DNA from: Nitrospirota bacterium
GTDB taxonomy: Bacteria > Nitrospirota > Thermodesulfovibrionia > SZUA-242
Assembly: GCA_027021335.1 (NCBI GenBank)
Contig: JALUUO010000066.1
Location: forward strand, 1-38,588
Length of the DNA: 38,588 nt
Reading direction: 5' to 3'
The notes below the pieces were generated by a model, which did not search any database, had not been told where the DNA came from, and saw nothing but the letters and a program-made list of their open reading frames with translations. A program made the translations under genes and the position numbers. The stretch's first letter is position 1; each line of letters opens with the position of its first letter. Positions 7,050-16,298 of this stretch are shown here, in pieces.

Positions 7050-8578
7050 AAAATATGTCTGCAGAACTTAAAGTTGGTCTTTTTGTTATTTTTGTTATTT
7101 TGACACTATCTTTTATGACTTTCAAGGTGGGCGGGTTTAGTTTCTCAAAAAAAGACGGCTACAGGCTTTACGCCTACTTTGATAATACGCTGGGAGCGGA
7201 TAAAAATACCCGTGTTAAGCTGGCGGGTGTTAATGCCGGTATAATCGAAAATATCGATATTGTACATGGCAGGGCCAAGTTGACCATGCGTATAGATCCG
7301 GGTGTTCAGATACGCTCCGACGCTGTTGCCTCTGTTCGTGCGCTTGGCTTGCTTGGTGATAAATATGTCTCCATATCGCGTGGATCAGACACGGCCTCTT
7401 TGTTAAAAGACGGAGATACCATCGGAAGCGCCAGGCAGCCCACGGACTATGATACTCTTGTGTCTAACCTCTCAGATATGTCAGCTAAATTTGCAGTTTT
7501 AGCCGACGCTCTTAATCGCTCTATCGGCAGCGACGAAAGCCAGCAGGCTATAATCGAAAGCCTTAAAAATATCAAGCTGATAACAGAACACCTTGACAGC
7601 GCCATAACTGTAAACGACAAAAAATTGGGAGCACTGCTGGATCGGCTTTCCAACCTCACGGACTCTGTAAGCAAGATAGTAGACGAAGACAGAGAACCAC
7701 TGTCAAAAGCGATCTCTGAGTTCAGCTCTTTTTCCGAGGTGCTTAATGATAGGGGGCCTGCGCTTATGGAAGAGATTTCCGGGGTTGCTGAAGACTTGAG
7801 AAGCTTTCTGAAAGAAGTAAGAAAACCTCTTCTTGTGACTGCAAAGAACCTTGAAAAAGGCTCCGGCAGGATTGAATCCACCCTTCAGTCCATTAGTCGT
7901 GTAACCGATAAAATAGATAAAGGCGAGGGGACGCTTGGCAGACTTGTAACAGATGACAGCCTTTATAACTCTGTTGACAAAGCCGCTGCCGGTATCAGCA
8001 GGCAGATTGATAAAGTGAATAAATTCAGAATCTTCATGGAGTTCAAAAGTGAGAGTCTAACAGGAATCGGTAGAGCAAAAGGATACTTTAACATTAAGCT
8101 TCAGCCAAGAAAAGAAAGGTATTACCTCTTTGGAGTAGTGCAAGATCCGGTTAGCAGTATCAGCAGTGATGAAATAGTGACCACAGAGAATTCTATAACT
8201 ACACGAACTACCAGGACAACAATGGAAACAGGGTTTGAATTTACAGCTTTGTATGCAGGGCGTTTTGATGATGTTGTTCTTAAAATCGGTTTGATCGAGA
8301 ACACGTTCGGCTTTGGAGCCGATTATCATCTTATAGATGACAGGCTTACATTTACTGCTGAGGCCTGGGACTTTGATAGAGATGAAGAGGGGAGCCGGTA
8401 TCCGCACCTTAAAATAGGGGCTGACTATCGTTTGATGAAGCACATTATGCTGAGCACAGGCTATGACAATCCATTAAACGAAAAGTATAGAGGTTTGTTT
8501 TTTGGAGGTGGGATTCGCTTTGAGGACGAGGACCTGAAAACTCTTCTTGGAGTCCTTCCGAGTCTTACTATAAATTAA
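7046..8578 (+). CDS. mlaD: MlaD-type MCE-domain protein with long coil and beta-rich C-terminal region
   Basis: A 510-residue protein anchored by an N-terminal membrane segment (residues ~10-25). One MCE domain follows (~37-115; YFDNTLGADKNTRVKLAGVNAG and ALGLLGDKYVSIS are typical), then a ~200-residue helical stretch with the LxRL and GTLGRLVTDDSLY features seen in MCE proteins. The last ~190 residues are rich in alternating polar/hydrophobic strands and aromatics (FGFGADYHLIDDRLTFTAE and similar), suggestive of an outer-membrane-barrel-like domain; MlaD of E. coli ends after its MCE domain. The long form may bridge the periplasm. No mlaC or mlaB is adjacent. MCE identity is firm; the C-terminal fold is inference. 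Confidence 0.88.
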   Translation: MKNMSAELKVGLFVIFVILTLSFMTFKVGGFSFSKKDGYRLYAYFDNTLGADKNTRVKLAGVNAGIIENIDIVHGRAKLTMRIDPGVQIRSDAVASVRALGLLGDKYVSISRGSDTASLLKDGDTIGSARQPTDYDTLVSNLSDMSAKFAVLADALNRSIGSDESQQAIIESLKNIKLITEHLDSAITVNDKKLGALLDRLSNLTDSVSKIVDEDREPLSKAISEFSSFSEVLNDRGPALMEEISGVAEDLRSFLKEVRKPLLVTAKNLEKGSGRIESTLQSISRVTDKIDKGEGTLGRLVTDDSLYNSVDKAAAGISRQIDKVNKFRIFMEFKSESLTGIGRAKGYFNIKLQPRKERYYLFGVVQDPVSSISSDEIVTTENSITTRTTRTTMETGFEFTALYAGRFDDVVLKIGLIENTFGFGADYHLIDDRLTFTAEAWDFDRDEEGSRYPHLKIGADYRLMKHIMLSTGYDNPLNEKYRGLFFGGGIRFEDEDLKTLLGVLPSLTIN

Positions 8579-8617
8579 ACAGAAAGCTGAATAATAACAA
8601 AACATCCAACAAAAATC

Positions 8618-10306
8618 ATGCCGAAACGTATAGGTGAAATACTTCTGGAACTTGATCTGATAGATCCCTCTCAGGTAGAGACGGCGCTTGATATTCAGCG
8701 TTCGGAGGCATCCTCGAAACGCCTGGGAGAAATCCTGATGGGACTTGGCCTGGGCAAAGAGGATTTTCTTAAGGCTCTAAGCATCCAGCTGGGATATCCG
8801 TATGTAACTTCTGATAAGTTTCCGAAAGACAGTTCCGTAGACCATCCGATAGCTTTTGATTTTTTGAAGGAACACTGCATATTTCCGGTAAAAATGACTG
8901 ATGATGTCCTAACCGTGGTAGTGGCCGATCCGAACGATCACACAGGGCTCAGCAATCTAAAGACGGCCCTTGGCAGGCGCCTGGAACTCTTCATAGGTTT
9001 TGAAGAGGATATCCTCGAATCCCTAGAAGCATTTTATGGATCACGTGGCGCTGTTATGAAACGTATTCTGGATGTGGTTGAGGAAGAGGGTGAAGACACT
9101 ACCGCCTCTTTACAGGATACCGGAGAAATCAGCCAGCTTGAGGACTTGGCTGAGGACCGCGGGATTATACAGCTTGTAAACATGATTATAGAAAACGCGG
9201 TTAATGACAGGGTCAGTGACATTCATGTCGAACCTTTCGAAAACTCTCTTTGTGTACGCTACCGGGTTGATGGCATATTACACGAGGCTCAGTCGCTGCC
9301 CAAGCGTATGCAGCCGGCGGTTACATCGCGTCTCAAGTTGATGGGCCAGATGAATATCGCGGAGCGTAGACTTCCACAAGACGGCAGAATCAAGGGTAGA
9401 TACTCGGGTAAAGATATAGATATTCGTGTTTCCACGCTGCCCACGATCTATGGGGAAAGCATAGTGATGAGGATTCTGGATAAGACATCCGCTTTTTTTT
9501 CTATGGAAGAGCTGGGCTTTTCAAAGCCGTTACAGAAGATGTACGAGAAACTCATACATCTTCCTTACGGCATGTTTCTTATTACCGGACCAACCGGAAG
9601 CGGTAAGACCACAACTCTTTATGCTTCCCTTGATAAACTGAACTCTCCAACGAAAAAGATAATTACTGTTGAAGAACCTGTAGAATATCAACTTCAAGGC
9701 ATAAACCAGATTCAGGTTCGTTCCAAGATCGGGCTTAGCTTCTCAAACGGGTTAAGACATATTGTCCGGCAGGACCCGGATATAATAATGGTAGGTGAAA
9801 TCCGTGATCTGGAAACCGCTAACATAGCCATTCACTCCGCCCTTACCGGGCACTTTCTCTTCAGCACGCTTCACACCAATGATGCGCCGGGTGCAATAAC
9901 AAGGCTCATGGACATGGGTGTCGAAAACTTCCTGGTCTCTTCCACTTTGGTGGGAGTGCTGGCACAACGTCTTGTGAGAAAGATATGTCCTGACTGCCGT
10001 GAGCAGTACCAGCCTGGAAATGAAGTTGAGCATGTTTTCGGTTATAAAGTTGATATTCTCTACAGGGGCCGGGGTTGTGAGAATTGTAAAGGCACCGGAT
10101 ACCGTGGCCGTATTGGGATATACGAACTGCTATCCATAGATGACACTATGCGTCGCCTGATTATTGAAAATGCTACGGCAAACCGCATGAAGGAGTACGC
10201 AGTCAAGCGCGGAATGAAGACACTTAGCCAGGATGGTTTATTCAAGGCGCTTAGCGGCCAGACCACGTTGGACGAGGTGCATCGTGTAACGCAGATAGAG
10301 CTGTGA
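8618..10306 (+). CDS. gspE: Type II secretion system ATPase GspE (PilB/GspE family)
   Basis: A 562-residue hexameric secretion ATPase. The N-terminal GSPII_E domain (~1-150) begins with the GEILLELDLI-type repeat. The ATPase core has Walker A GPTGSGKTT (near 324), an Asp box (VEEPVEYQL), Walker B (DPDIIMVGEIRD) and a His box (TGHFLFSTLHTND). A zinc tetracysteine motif is formed by CPDC (~457) and CENC (~487). The length matches GspE and PilB, and the neighbours (K, L, M, C, D) decide for GspE. It follows mlaD by 39 bases with no clear terminator, so readthrough from the mla operon is possible. No strong Shine-Dalgarno is visible. Confidence 0.9.
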   Translation: MPKRIGEILLELDLIDPSQVETALDIQRSEASSKRLGEILMGLGLGKEDFLKALSIQLGYPYVTSDKFPKDSSVDHPIAFDFLKEHCIFPVKMTDDVLTVVVADPNDHTGLSNLKTALGRRLELFIGFEEDILESLEAFYGSRGAVMKRILDVVEEEGEDTTASLQDTGEISQLEDLAEDRGIIQLVNMIIENAVNDRVSDIHVEPFENSLCVRYRVDGILHEAQSLPKRMQPAVTSRLKLMGQMNIAERRLPQDGRIKGRYSGKDIDIRVSTLPTIYGESIVMRILDKTSAFFSMEELGFSKPLQKMYEKLIHLPYGMFLITGPTGSGKTTTLYASLDKLNSPTKKIITVEEPVEYQLQGINQIQVRSKIGLSFSNGLRHIVRQDPDIIMVGEIRDLETANIAIHSALTGHFLFSTLHTNDAPGAITRLMDMGVENFLVSSTLVGVLAQRLVRKICPDCREQYQPGNEVEHVFGYKVDILYRGRGCENCKGTGYRGRIGIYELLSIDDTMRRLIIENATANRMKEYAVKRGMKTLSQDGLFKALSGQTTLDEVHRVTQIEL

Positions 10307-11259
10307 AATTCATGAGTGGTGAGCTGAAAGTTATGTTTAGGGTAAAAGGAAAAAAAGGTATCGCTCTCATGATGACCCTCTGGATTGTAGTATTGCTTGC
10401 CGTTGTGGCTGCTTCTTTTGCAGTGTCTATGCGTACAGGTACTGCCAGTGTGAGGAATTTCAAAGAGGATATATCAGCATACTATTACGCGATATCAGCA
10501 TACGAGGACGCTGTTAAGTTTCTTCTAAACGATACGGACAGCGCCGTGGACTATGTTGACCAGGATGGAAAGATGATAGTGGAAGCTGATGGTGAAACAT
10601 TCAGAGAAAACAGGGAGCTTCCCTTTGGCAGTGTTGAGGTTAACATTATTGATGAGAGCGCCAAGATAAATATTAATTCACTCTCAAAAGAAAAATGGAT
10701 CAGGCTGCTTAATAGGTCCGGAGTGGATTTTAGAGAGGCGGAAGAAATAACCGATTCAATCCTTGACTGGCGCGACAGGGATGATCTGCGTCACGAATAC
10801 GGAGCTGAAGACGATTACTACGAAGATTATGACTATGCTGCAAAAGACGCTCCATTTAGTACGGTTGAGGAACTTCTGCTTGTAAAAGGTATGGACGAAG
10901 ATATTTTGTACGGGAGTGCTGAGTTGGAGCTGACAGGTATTTACGATCACCTTTCCGTTTGTTCCGGCAGGGGAATAAACGTTAATACGGTATCGGAGGA
11001 CACTATGGAAATCCTGGGCGTTTCTCCCCTGGAAATGGACTCTGTTCTTGCTCAGCGTGCGGAAGGCCCTGTGATGCTTATACCTGCTTCGTTCGGGAGC
11101 GCAGGTATAGGAACAACTATTTCAGAGTGTTTCAAAATTCGATCTTCGGTAACTCCGGCCGGTACGGACTATACACGGACTATTGAGGCTCTTATCAAAA
11201 GGATTCCGAAAGGTTCGGTATACGAGATAAAAGTTATTTACTGGAGAGACGATGTTTAG
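10303..11259 (+). CDS. gspK: Type II secretion minor pseudopilin GspK
   Basis: About 300 residues. A prepilin-type N terminus is visible: basic leader KGKKG followed by IALMMTLWIVVLLAVVAAS, cleaved after Gly by the prepilin peptidase, without the usual Glu+5, as is common for GspK. The body has the family's ININSLSKEKW motif, SILDWRDRDDLRHEYGAEDDYY and the FSTVEELLLVKGM segment with acidic, calcium-type residues. GspK caps the pseudopilus tip. The GTG at 10303 overlaps the gspE stop (GTGA); ATGs at 10312 and 10333 are alternatives, and the last gives the most typical short leader. Confidence 0.9.
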   Translation: MKFMSGELKVMFRVKGKKGIALMMTLWIVVLLAVVAASFAVSMRTGTASVRNFKEDISAYYYAISAYEDAVKFLLNDTDSAVDYVDQDGKMIVEADGETFRENRELPFGSVEVNIIDESAKININSLSKEKWIRLLNRSGVDFREAEEITDSILDWRDRDDLRHEYGAEDDYYEDYDYAAKDAPFSTVEELLLVKGMDEDILYGSAELELTGIYDHLSVCSGRGINVNTVSEDTMEILGVSPLEMDSVLAQRAEGPVMLIPASFGSAGIGTTISECFKIRSSVTPAGTDYTRTIEALIKRIPKGSVYEIKVIYWRDDV

Positions 11260-12640
11260 AAAAAATCTGGTGATAGCGCGCCTCGAGCCTGATTCGATCG
11301 GCTACACACTGATCGAAAAAAGAGGGATTTCCTGCAGGGTCGTGGAGGAGGGCCGCTGGAGGTCGGAACCCGAAACATCGCTTCCGGAAATTCTCGTAAA
11401 GGAGCTTCAGGCAAAAGAGGCTGGTATGGTTAGGTTGGAGCTTCCTTTGAATAACGTGGTTATTCATATGCTGGAGATGCCTGCTATAAAGCGTGCCGAT
11501 ATAAAGAAGGCCATACCCTTTGAGCTGGAAAGGAAAATGCCTATTGCTCTTGATAATTTCTACTGGTCGTTCAGCGTTCTGGAGTCAGGCGGAGACAAAA
11601 CAAAGATTCTTACCGCCGGGGTTCGGAAAAGGTATCTCTCGCCATTTATTGAGTGCATCTCAAAAGCCGGCATTGTTATAGGGTCTATTGAGTTGGGTGT
11701 CTTGAGTTTTCTGGGAAAACTAAAGCCTGCGGATGATGTTCTTTACCTTGGACTAAACGAAAACAGCTTTGACCTGACAGTGATCAAGCAAGGGCTGCCG
11801 GCTATGCTTAAGTCTGTAGAAAAACTTTCCGCTCCGGAAGCCTCGCTTGAAGCCTTGGCCAATGTGGTAAGTCGCGATATCGACCAGTACCAGTGTAAAC
11901 GTGTGGAGCTTTACGGCCACATCGATAAAGATGAGCTGGAGAAGATAGGCGCGCTCTTGCCGGCGGGTGTTTCATCCCTTGGGCATACGGCAGCCCGCAG
12001 TATTATTGCGGATAAACTGGGTGCGCTTCTGCCTGTTACGGTCTCACCGGTAAAAAACTCAAAAAACGGTGGAGCAATAGGCAGGAAAACTCCTGCGGGT
12101 CCCTTTAGGCTTGATATCCTGCCTGAAGGGCTTAGTAGAAGACTGGATTTTCACAATATCATACTTGCTATTCTTCTTGCATGTTTAATGGTAAGTGTAT
12201 ACTTTCAGGGACATGAAAAGGCAAGGAAAGACAGGCTTGCCCTTGAGGAGATAAACCAGGAACTTGGAGAACTTCGTGAAAAAGTGGGCGGAAAAGTGGA
12301 GGAGATTTCAGGAACCCTGAGGGAGCATGAAAGAATCCTTCGTTCCTTAGCTGTTTTAAGACCTTACTTTTCGAATCGAAACAGGCCGTTTATTGCGATT
12401 ACGGAACTGAACAAAATTATTCCCAAAAACACCTGGATTGTAAACTTTATTATGGATGCAAAAGGCAAGATTGAAATTGATGGCTACTCAACGCATTCAT
12501 CCGATCTTGTGAGTTTGATCGAAGAATCTGACAAATTTACAGGCGCGGAAATGGCCGGGCCTATCAGAATGCAGCAGCTTGGAGAACATTTCTCCATAAG
12601 AATGTACTGGGAAGATGGCAGTGAAAAGGCCGACAACTAA
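11252..12640 (+). CDS. gspL: Type II secretion inner-membrane protein GspL (PilM/PilN-like fusion)
   Basis: 462 residues. The first ~270 form an actin-like PilM/GspL cytoplasmic domain, with conserved segments near LELPLNNVVIHMLEMP and KKAIPFELERKMP. One membrane helix follows (~299-316, IILAILLACLMVSVYF), then a coiled coil and a periplasmic ferredoxin-like PilN/GspL C-terminal domain (PKNTWIVNFIMDAKGKIEIDGYS). GspL ties the GspE ATPase to the inner-membrane platform. The gene overlaps gspK by 8 bases and is followed after 9 bases by gspM. Confidence 0.87.
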   Translation: MFRKNLVIARLEPDSIGYTLIEKRGISCRVVEEGRWRSEPETSLPEILVKELQAKEAGMVRLELPLNNVVIHMLEMPAIKRADIKKAIPFELERKMPIALDNFYWSFSVLESGGDKTKILTAGVRKRYLSPFIECISKAGIVIGSIELGVLSFLGKLKPADDVLYLGLNENSFDLTVIKQGLPAMLKSVEKLSAPEASLEALANVVSRDIDQYQCKRVELYGHIDKDELEKIGALLPAGVSSLGHTAARSIIADKLGALLPVTVSPVKNSKNGGAIGRKTPAGPFRLDILPEGLSRRLDFHNIILAILLACLMVSVYFQGHEKARKDRLALEEINQELGELREKVGGKVEEISGTLREHERILRSLAVLRPYFSNRNRPFIAITELNKIIPKNTWIVNFIMDAKGKIEIDGYSTHSSDLVSLIEESDKFTGAEMAGPIRMQQLGEHFSIRMYWEDGSEKADN

Positions 12641-12649
12641 AAGCTGATA

Positions 12650-13195
12650 ATGAAGAGTATTCTTATAAATAATAAAAAAAACCTCGTGGTGATACTTCTT
12701 GGGGGCGCGATTGTCTTCCTGTTATTTCTGGTACAGCCGTGGATGAATTCAACGGACATGGAGGAAGAACTTTTCAGCCGCTACAGGCTGCTTTTAAAAT
12801 ATCGTTCTCTGGTTGAAGAGTCAAAAAGCCTGGGTGGAAATGTTGATGCGCTTCGGGATGAACTTAAGTCATACGAAGAACGGCTTCTTGAAGGCAGCAA
12901 TACGTCTCTTGGCTTTGCCGAACTCCAGCGTGTTGTCAGTGGTCATGTCCAGAGTGCCGGGCTCAAGCTTCTGACAGTAAAACCTATGCCTATTATTGAG
13001 CGTGATGAGTATGTTGAGATTCCGCTTCAGGTTGATCTTCAGGGTGATATGAAGTCGTTTCGTGACCTTGTACGAAAGTTGGAAGCCGAGCACCTGGCGC
13101 TAAGGGTAAGCAAACTTTCGATATCTGTTGCGGATGTAAGAAATCCATATAAGCTGAATATAAAGATTGCGATACATGGAATGATAAAGTTATGA
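12650..13195 (+). CDS. gspM: Type II secretion inner-membrane protein GspM (PilO-like)
   Basis: 181 residues: a short cytoplasmic start, one membrane helix (~11-29), a coiled-coil linker, and a C-terminal ferredoxin-like domain of the GspM/PilO type (FAELQRVVSGHVQSAGLKLLTVKPMP; VEIPLQVDLQGDMKSFRDLVRKLE). It partners with GspL in the assembly platform. The reading matches its position directly after gspL, and it overlaps the next gene as ATGA. Similarity to the PilO family is as strong as to GspM; context decides the name. Confidence 0.82.
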   Translation: MKSILINNKKNLVVILLGGAIVFLLFLVQPWMNSTDMEEELFSRYRLLLKYRSLVEESKSLGGNVDALRDELKSYEERLLEGSNTSLGFAELQRVVSGHVQSAGLKLLTVKPMPIIERDEYVEIPLQVDLQGDMKSFRDLVRKLEAEHLALRVSKLSISVADVRNPYKLNIKIAIHGMIKL

Positions 13196-13785
13196 TACGT
13201 AAAATTGCACTGGAAGTTGTTCTTTTCGCCCTGCTTGTATATTCGGCTGTAGCTGCCGGAGATATTGCGGTTAATTACGATCCTCTTGCCGATATTAAGG
13301 AGTCGACGGCCTCTATTAGCCGGAGCTTCGCAAGCCTGCCACCTATGCAGTATACTGCGACCGGCGGAAAAGGCATTCTTGAAAAACACCTTTTTCATCC
13401 CAGCCGAAGCGGTACGGTCAAAACTCCTAAACCAAAACCTGAAGTTCAACCAGCACTACCGGTTCCGGCTATTGTGCCTAACATTCTGCTGGTCGGAGTC
13501 CTGGAAGATCCGGATGGGGAGAGGGTCGCAATCCTGGAAGTAGAGGGCGGAAAGGCACATTCGTACAGGGTGGGCGATGTTTTTGCCGGTTTTAAAGTTG
13601 TCGAAGTAGGGGTGCTGGAAGTCAAGCTTGAACGGGATGGAGAACCATTAAAGATCAAGTTGCGAAACCAGGCCATTTCCAAAAAACGTAAGCCGTCAAG
13701 GCGTAGAGCGCCTAAGCGTAGAAACTCACGGCGCAGAACTTCACGGGAAAGATCCTTAAGAGAGAGACCATTAAGGAACAGGTAA
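13192..13785 (+). CDS. gspC: GspC-like type II secretion protein with Arg-rich tail and no PDZ domain
   Basis: 197 residues: an N-terminal membrane segment (~5-22), a Pro/Lys-rich linker (KTPKPKPEVQPALPVPA, ~82-98), then a compact HR-type domain (NILLVGVLEDPDGERVAILEVEGGKAHSYRVGDVF across ~101-135) that in GspC contacts the N0 domain of the secretin. Typical GspC continues into a PDZ or coiled-coil domain; here the protein ends in a ~35-residue tail made mostly of Arg, Lys and Ser. It is coupled to gspM by ATGA and lies 77 bases before the secretin gene. Call from the HR domain and position. Confidence 0.78.
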   Translation: MIRKIALEVVLFALLVYSAVAAGDIAVNYDPLADIKESTASISRSFASLPPMQYTATGGKGILEKHLFHPSRSGTVKTPKPKPEVQPALPVPAIVPNILLVGVLEDPDGERVAILEVEGGKAHSYRVGDVFAGFKVVEVGVLEVKLERDGEPLKIKLRNQAISKKRKPSRRRAPKRRNSRRRTSRERSLRERPLRNR

Positions 13786-13862
13786 AGAAGGTATGGAGTT
13801 AAGATAATGAGTCGGGATCAGAAAGCTGGAGAAGTTTTAAATTTATTCATGGGGAGGAACTC

Positions 13863-15773
13863 ATGCGGAGATTATTATTTGTTCAATTAGTTCTTATTAT
13901 CGTTATGGTTACGGTTTCATGTGCGCCTATGGCATCTGTGAAACGTACAAAATCCAGACATAAACCCAAGGCAAAGATTGTTAAGGTGGAGGGTGCAAAG
14001 CTTGCTGGAGGGCTTATAGAAGAGGATGAGATGCAGAAGCCTGCTGTCGAGACAAAGCACCAGGAAGTGAAGGCCCGGGCACAAGCTTCTACCCGTCTTG
14101 AGGGCAAGGGCAAGGAGAAACAGATTATTCTTAACTTTGAGAATGCGGACATAAGTACAGTGATAGAGACAATTGGAGATATCCTGGACTTAAACTATAT
14201 TCTTGCGCCCGGAATTTCCGGCCAGGTTACGATTCAGTCCAACTCTAAATTTCCTGTATCAGAACTTTTTTCAGTATTCCAGGCTGTCCTAGAGATGAAT
14301 AACCTTACTGCTGTAAAAGAAGGCCCTTTCTATACCATATTACCTATTGATCAAGCCAAGGGATTACCGCTTTTGGTCGAAAACGGTAAAGATGTGGAAA
14401 TGACGCTCGATTCATCGTTCATAACTCACATTATAACCGTCGAGCATGTCAAGGCTTCCGACGCAGCAAGTATTTTGCGTAACCTGCTTCCAAGGGGGGC
14501 CGACCTTATTGTTTACGAGCCGACCAATATTTTGATAGTTACGGCCCGTCCCAGTGCGCTTAGCCGTGTTATGAAGATACTGGAAGCTGTGGATATTGAA
14601 GAGACCGAAACAGAGGCTGTCAGGACTTTTGTCTACTACGTGGAGCATGGTGAAGCAAAATCCCTGACCAAGATTTTAAAAACCATCTATACAGAAGGTA
14701 AGTCCAGCGGCATTCGGCGGTCTTCTATAGCCAGCCGTAAGCGCACTACCGCTCAAAAACGCAATATAAAGAAGGACTCATCCGTCACTCCAAGTACGAC
14801 CACGACTATCAGTAGTGAAGTTTCCGGCGAAGTGATCCTATCAGCTTACGACGATATAAACGCTATTATCATAAAGGCTACGCCTAAAAACTACCTGACT
14901 ATTGTAGATGCCCTAAAGAAGCTTGATATTCCCAGGAAACAGGTTCTTATAGATGTTATGGTGGCTGAGGTCACTTTGTCTGAAAACGAGGAATATGGAG
15001 TGGAATGGCTGCTGAAGACCGACTCGAACCCAAGAATCGAGACAGGAGGCATGTCTTTTGGACAAGTCGGCCTGACAGAGACCGATGCTGCAAACGCCAC
15101 GAATTTTGCTCTGGGAGCTGTTGCTTCCGTCTTTAATTCAGACAAATTTAATGCCATACTCAATATGTTTGCATCGAACAATCAGCTTAAAGTTATTGCA
15201 AGTCCAAGCATCCTTGCCACTGATAACAAGGAGGCTAGAATTGAGGTGGGCGATGATGTGCCTACAGCTACGGGAAACCTTTCGGTAGATAACAGCACCA
15301 GGGCTACTTTAGGACAGATACAATACAGAACCACCGGGACCATTTTGGAGGTAACTCCCTACATAAATGCAAAAAATATGGTAACATTAAAAATATCCCA
15401 GGAGATCAGCAGTATGAAATCCGAGAATGTCGGAGGGCTTGATTCTCCGGTCTTCAATTCCAGGAAGGCAAAAACCACGGCGATTGTACAGGACGGAAAT
15501 ACTCTGGTTATAGGTGGTCTTATAGATGAAAAGATAACCACAAGCCAAGGCGGAATTCCTTACCTGTCTCAAATTCCGGTTATAGGTTTTCTGTTTGGCA
15601 GCACTAAAGACAAAGTGGTTCGCACAGAGCTGCTGATAATGGTAACACCGCATATTATTACTTACCCTGAAGATGCGAAAGCGATTACGGATGAATATAA
15701 AAACAGAGTTAGGCTCATAAACAAGAGGCTTGAACAAACAAAAAAAAGAGACGAAAAAAGAGGTAAAAAATAA
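13863..15773 (+). CDS. gspD: Type II secretion system secretin GspD
   Basis: A 636-residue outer-membrane secretin. It has a lipoprotein signal peptide with lipobox VSC|A (Cys20). N0 (IILNFENADISTVIETIGDILDLNYIL), N1 (HVKASDAASILRNLLP) and N2/N3-like ring domains follow, with a Ser/Arg/Lys-rich insertion around residues 280-315. The secretin barrel domain has ASPSILATDNKEARIEVGDDVP, the glycine/aspartate gate region, and LVIGGLIDEKITTSQGGIPYLSQIPVIGFLF. A charged Lys/Arg tail closes it. The ATG follows GGGGAGG. It forms the outer gate for folded exoproteins. Lipidation suggests it may not need a separate pilotin. Confidence 0.94.
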   Translation: MRRLLFVQLVLIIVMVTVSCAPMASVKRTKSRHKPKAKIVKVEGAKLAGGLIEEDEMQKPAVETKHQEVKARAQASTRLEGKGKEKQIILNFENADISTVIETIGDILDLNYILAPGISGQVTIQSNSKFPVSELFSVFQAVLEMNNLTAVKEGPFYTILPIDQAKGLPLLVENGKDVEMTLDSSFITHIITVEHVKASDAASILRNLLPRGADLIVYEPTNILIVTARPSALSRVMKILEAVDIEETETEAVRTFVYYVEHGEAKSLTKILKTIYTEGKSSGIRRSSIASRKRTTAQKRNIKKDSSVTPSTTTTISSEVSGEVILSAYDDINAIIIKATPKNYLTIVDALKKLDIPRKQVLIDVMVAEVTLSENEEYGVEWLLKTDSNPRIETGGMSFGQVGLTETDAANATNFALGAVASVFNSDKFNAILNMFASNNQLKVIASPSILATDNKEARIEVGDDVPTATGNLSVDNSTRATLGQIQYRTTGTILEVTPYINAKNMVTLKISQEISSMKSENVGGLDSPVFNSRKAKTTAIVQDGNTLVIGGLIDEKITTSQGGIPYLSQIPVIGFLFGSTKDKVVRTELLIMVTPHIITYPEDAKAITDEYKNRVRLINKRLEQTKKRDEKRGKK

Positions 15774-15776
15774 GTG

Positions 15777-15865
15777 GCTGTTTAATCCGGGGTTGTTCAA
15801 CTTGGTTACTACTATAATAATATAGATGCCCGGTATCAAGGTTAATTGATATCAGTTTAAACAGC
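15777..15865. repeat. Nested inverted repeats between gspD and the C39/TPR cassette
   Basis: GCTGTTTAA at 15777-15785 is matched by TTAAACAGC at 15857-15865. Inside this lies a second pair, TATCAA (15834-15839) and TTGATA (15846-15851). The outer arms are 9 bases and the loop is long. There is no T run, so this is not a standard intrinsic terminator. It could be an mRNA structure, a processing site separating secretion and cassette transcripts, or an operator pair. The AT-rich stretch around 15820 may hold a promoter for the next genes, but no clear -35/-10 pair was found. Confidence 0.45.
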
Positions 15866-15896
15866 TCCATATAAGTTATACAGGAGAATATTGAAT

Positions 15897-16298
15897 ATGT
15901 GGAAGAAAACAAGACACTTCAGAATTATCGGGATCTACTTGGCATTTGCTATGTTTATACTTGGGTCAGTGCCGGCAGATTTATTTGCCGGAATGACGCC
16001 ATCGACAGCTGTCACACAAGAGGGAGAGGCCGACAGAAATGCTGATTTATATAAAATCCGTAAAGAGCTTGAGACCAAGCTGGTTTCCGAACGTATGATG
16101 GACCTGGGTCTTACTCCGGATGAAATCGATCGGCGAATCTCCAGGCTTGACGATGACACTCTTCATGATGTGGCTGTAAAAATAGATGACCTGAAAAAAG
16201 GTTCCGATGTTCTGGGCTCGGTGATCGGTCTGCTTGTTGTAGCTATTCTTGTTGTTCTGCTTCTTAAACTTACAGACCATAGAATTGTAATTGAATAA
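15897..16298 (+). CDS. PA2779-like small membrane protein
   Basis: 133 residues from the ATG at 15897 (GGAG 10 bases upstream; an in-frame TTG at 15891 is closer). The N-terminal signal or membrane segment (~10-30) ends near ADLFAG. A helical acidic middle carries the pattern LVSERMMDLGLTPDEIDRRISRLDDDTLHDVAVKIDDL, and a C-terminal membrane helix (VIGLLVVAILVVLLLKL) follows a Gly-containing turn. This matches what I recall of the PA2779 family, found next to PA2778-type C39-like peptidases, which is what follows here. Function unknown; the gene end overlaps the peptidase start. Confidence 0.7.
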   Translation: MWKKTRHFRIIGIYLAFAMFILGSVPADLFAGMTPSTAVTQEGEADRNADLYKIRKELETKLVSERMMDLGLTPDEIDRRISRLDDDTLHDVAVKIDDLKKGSDVLGSVIGLLVVAILVVLLLKLTDHRIVIE

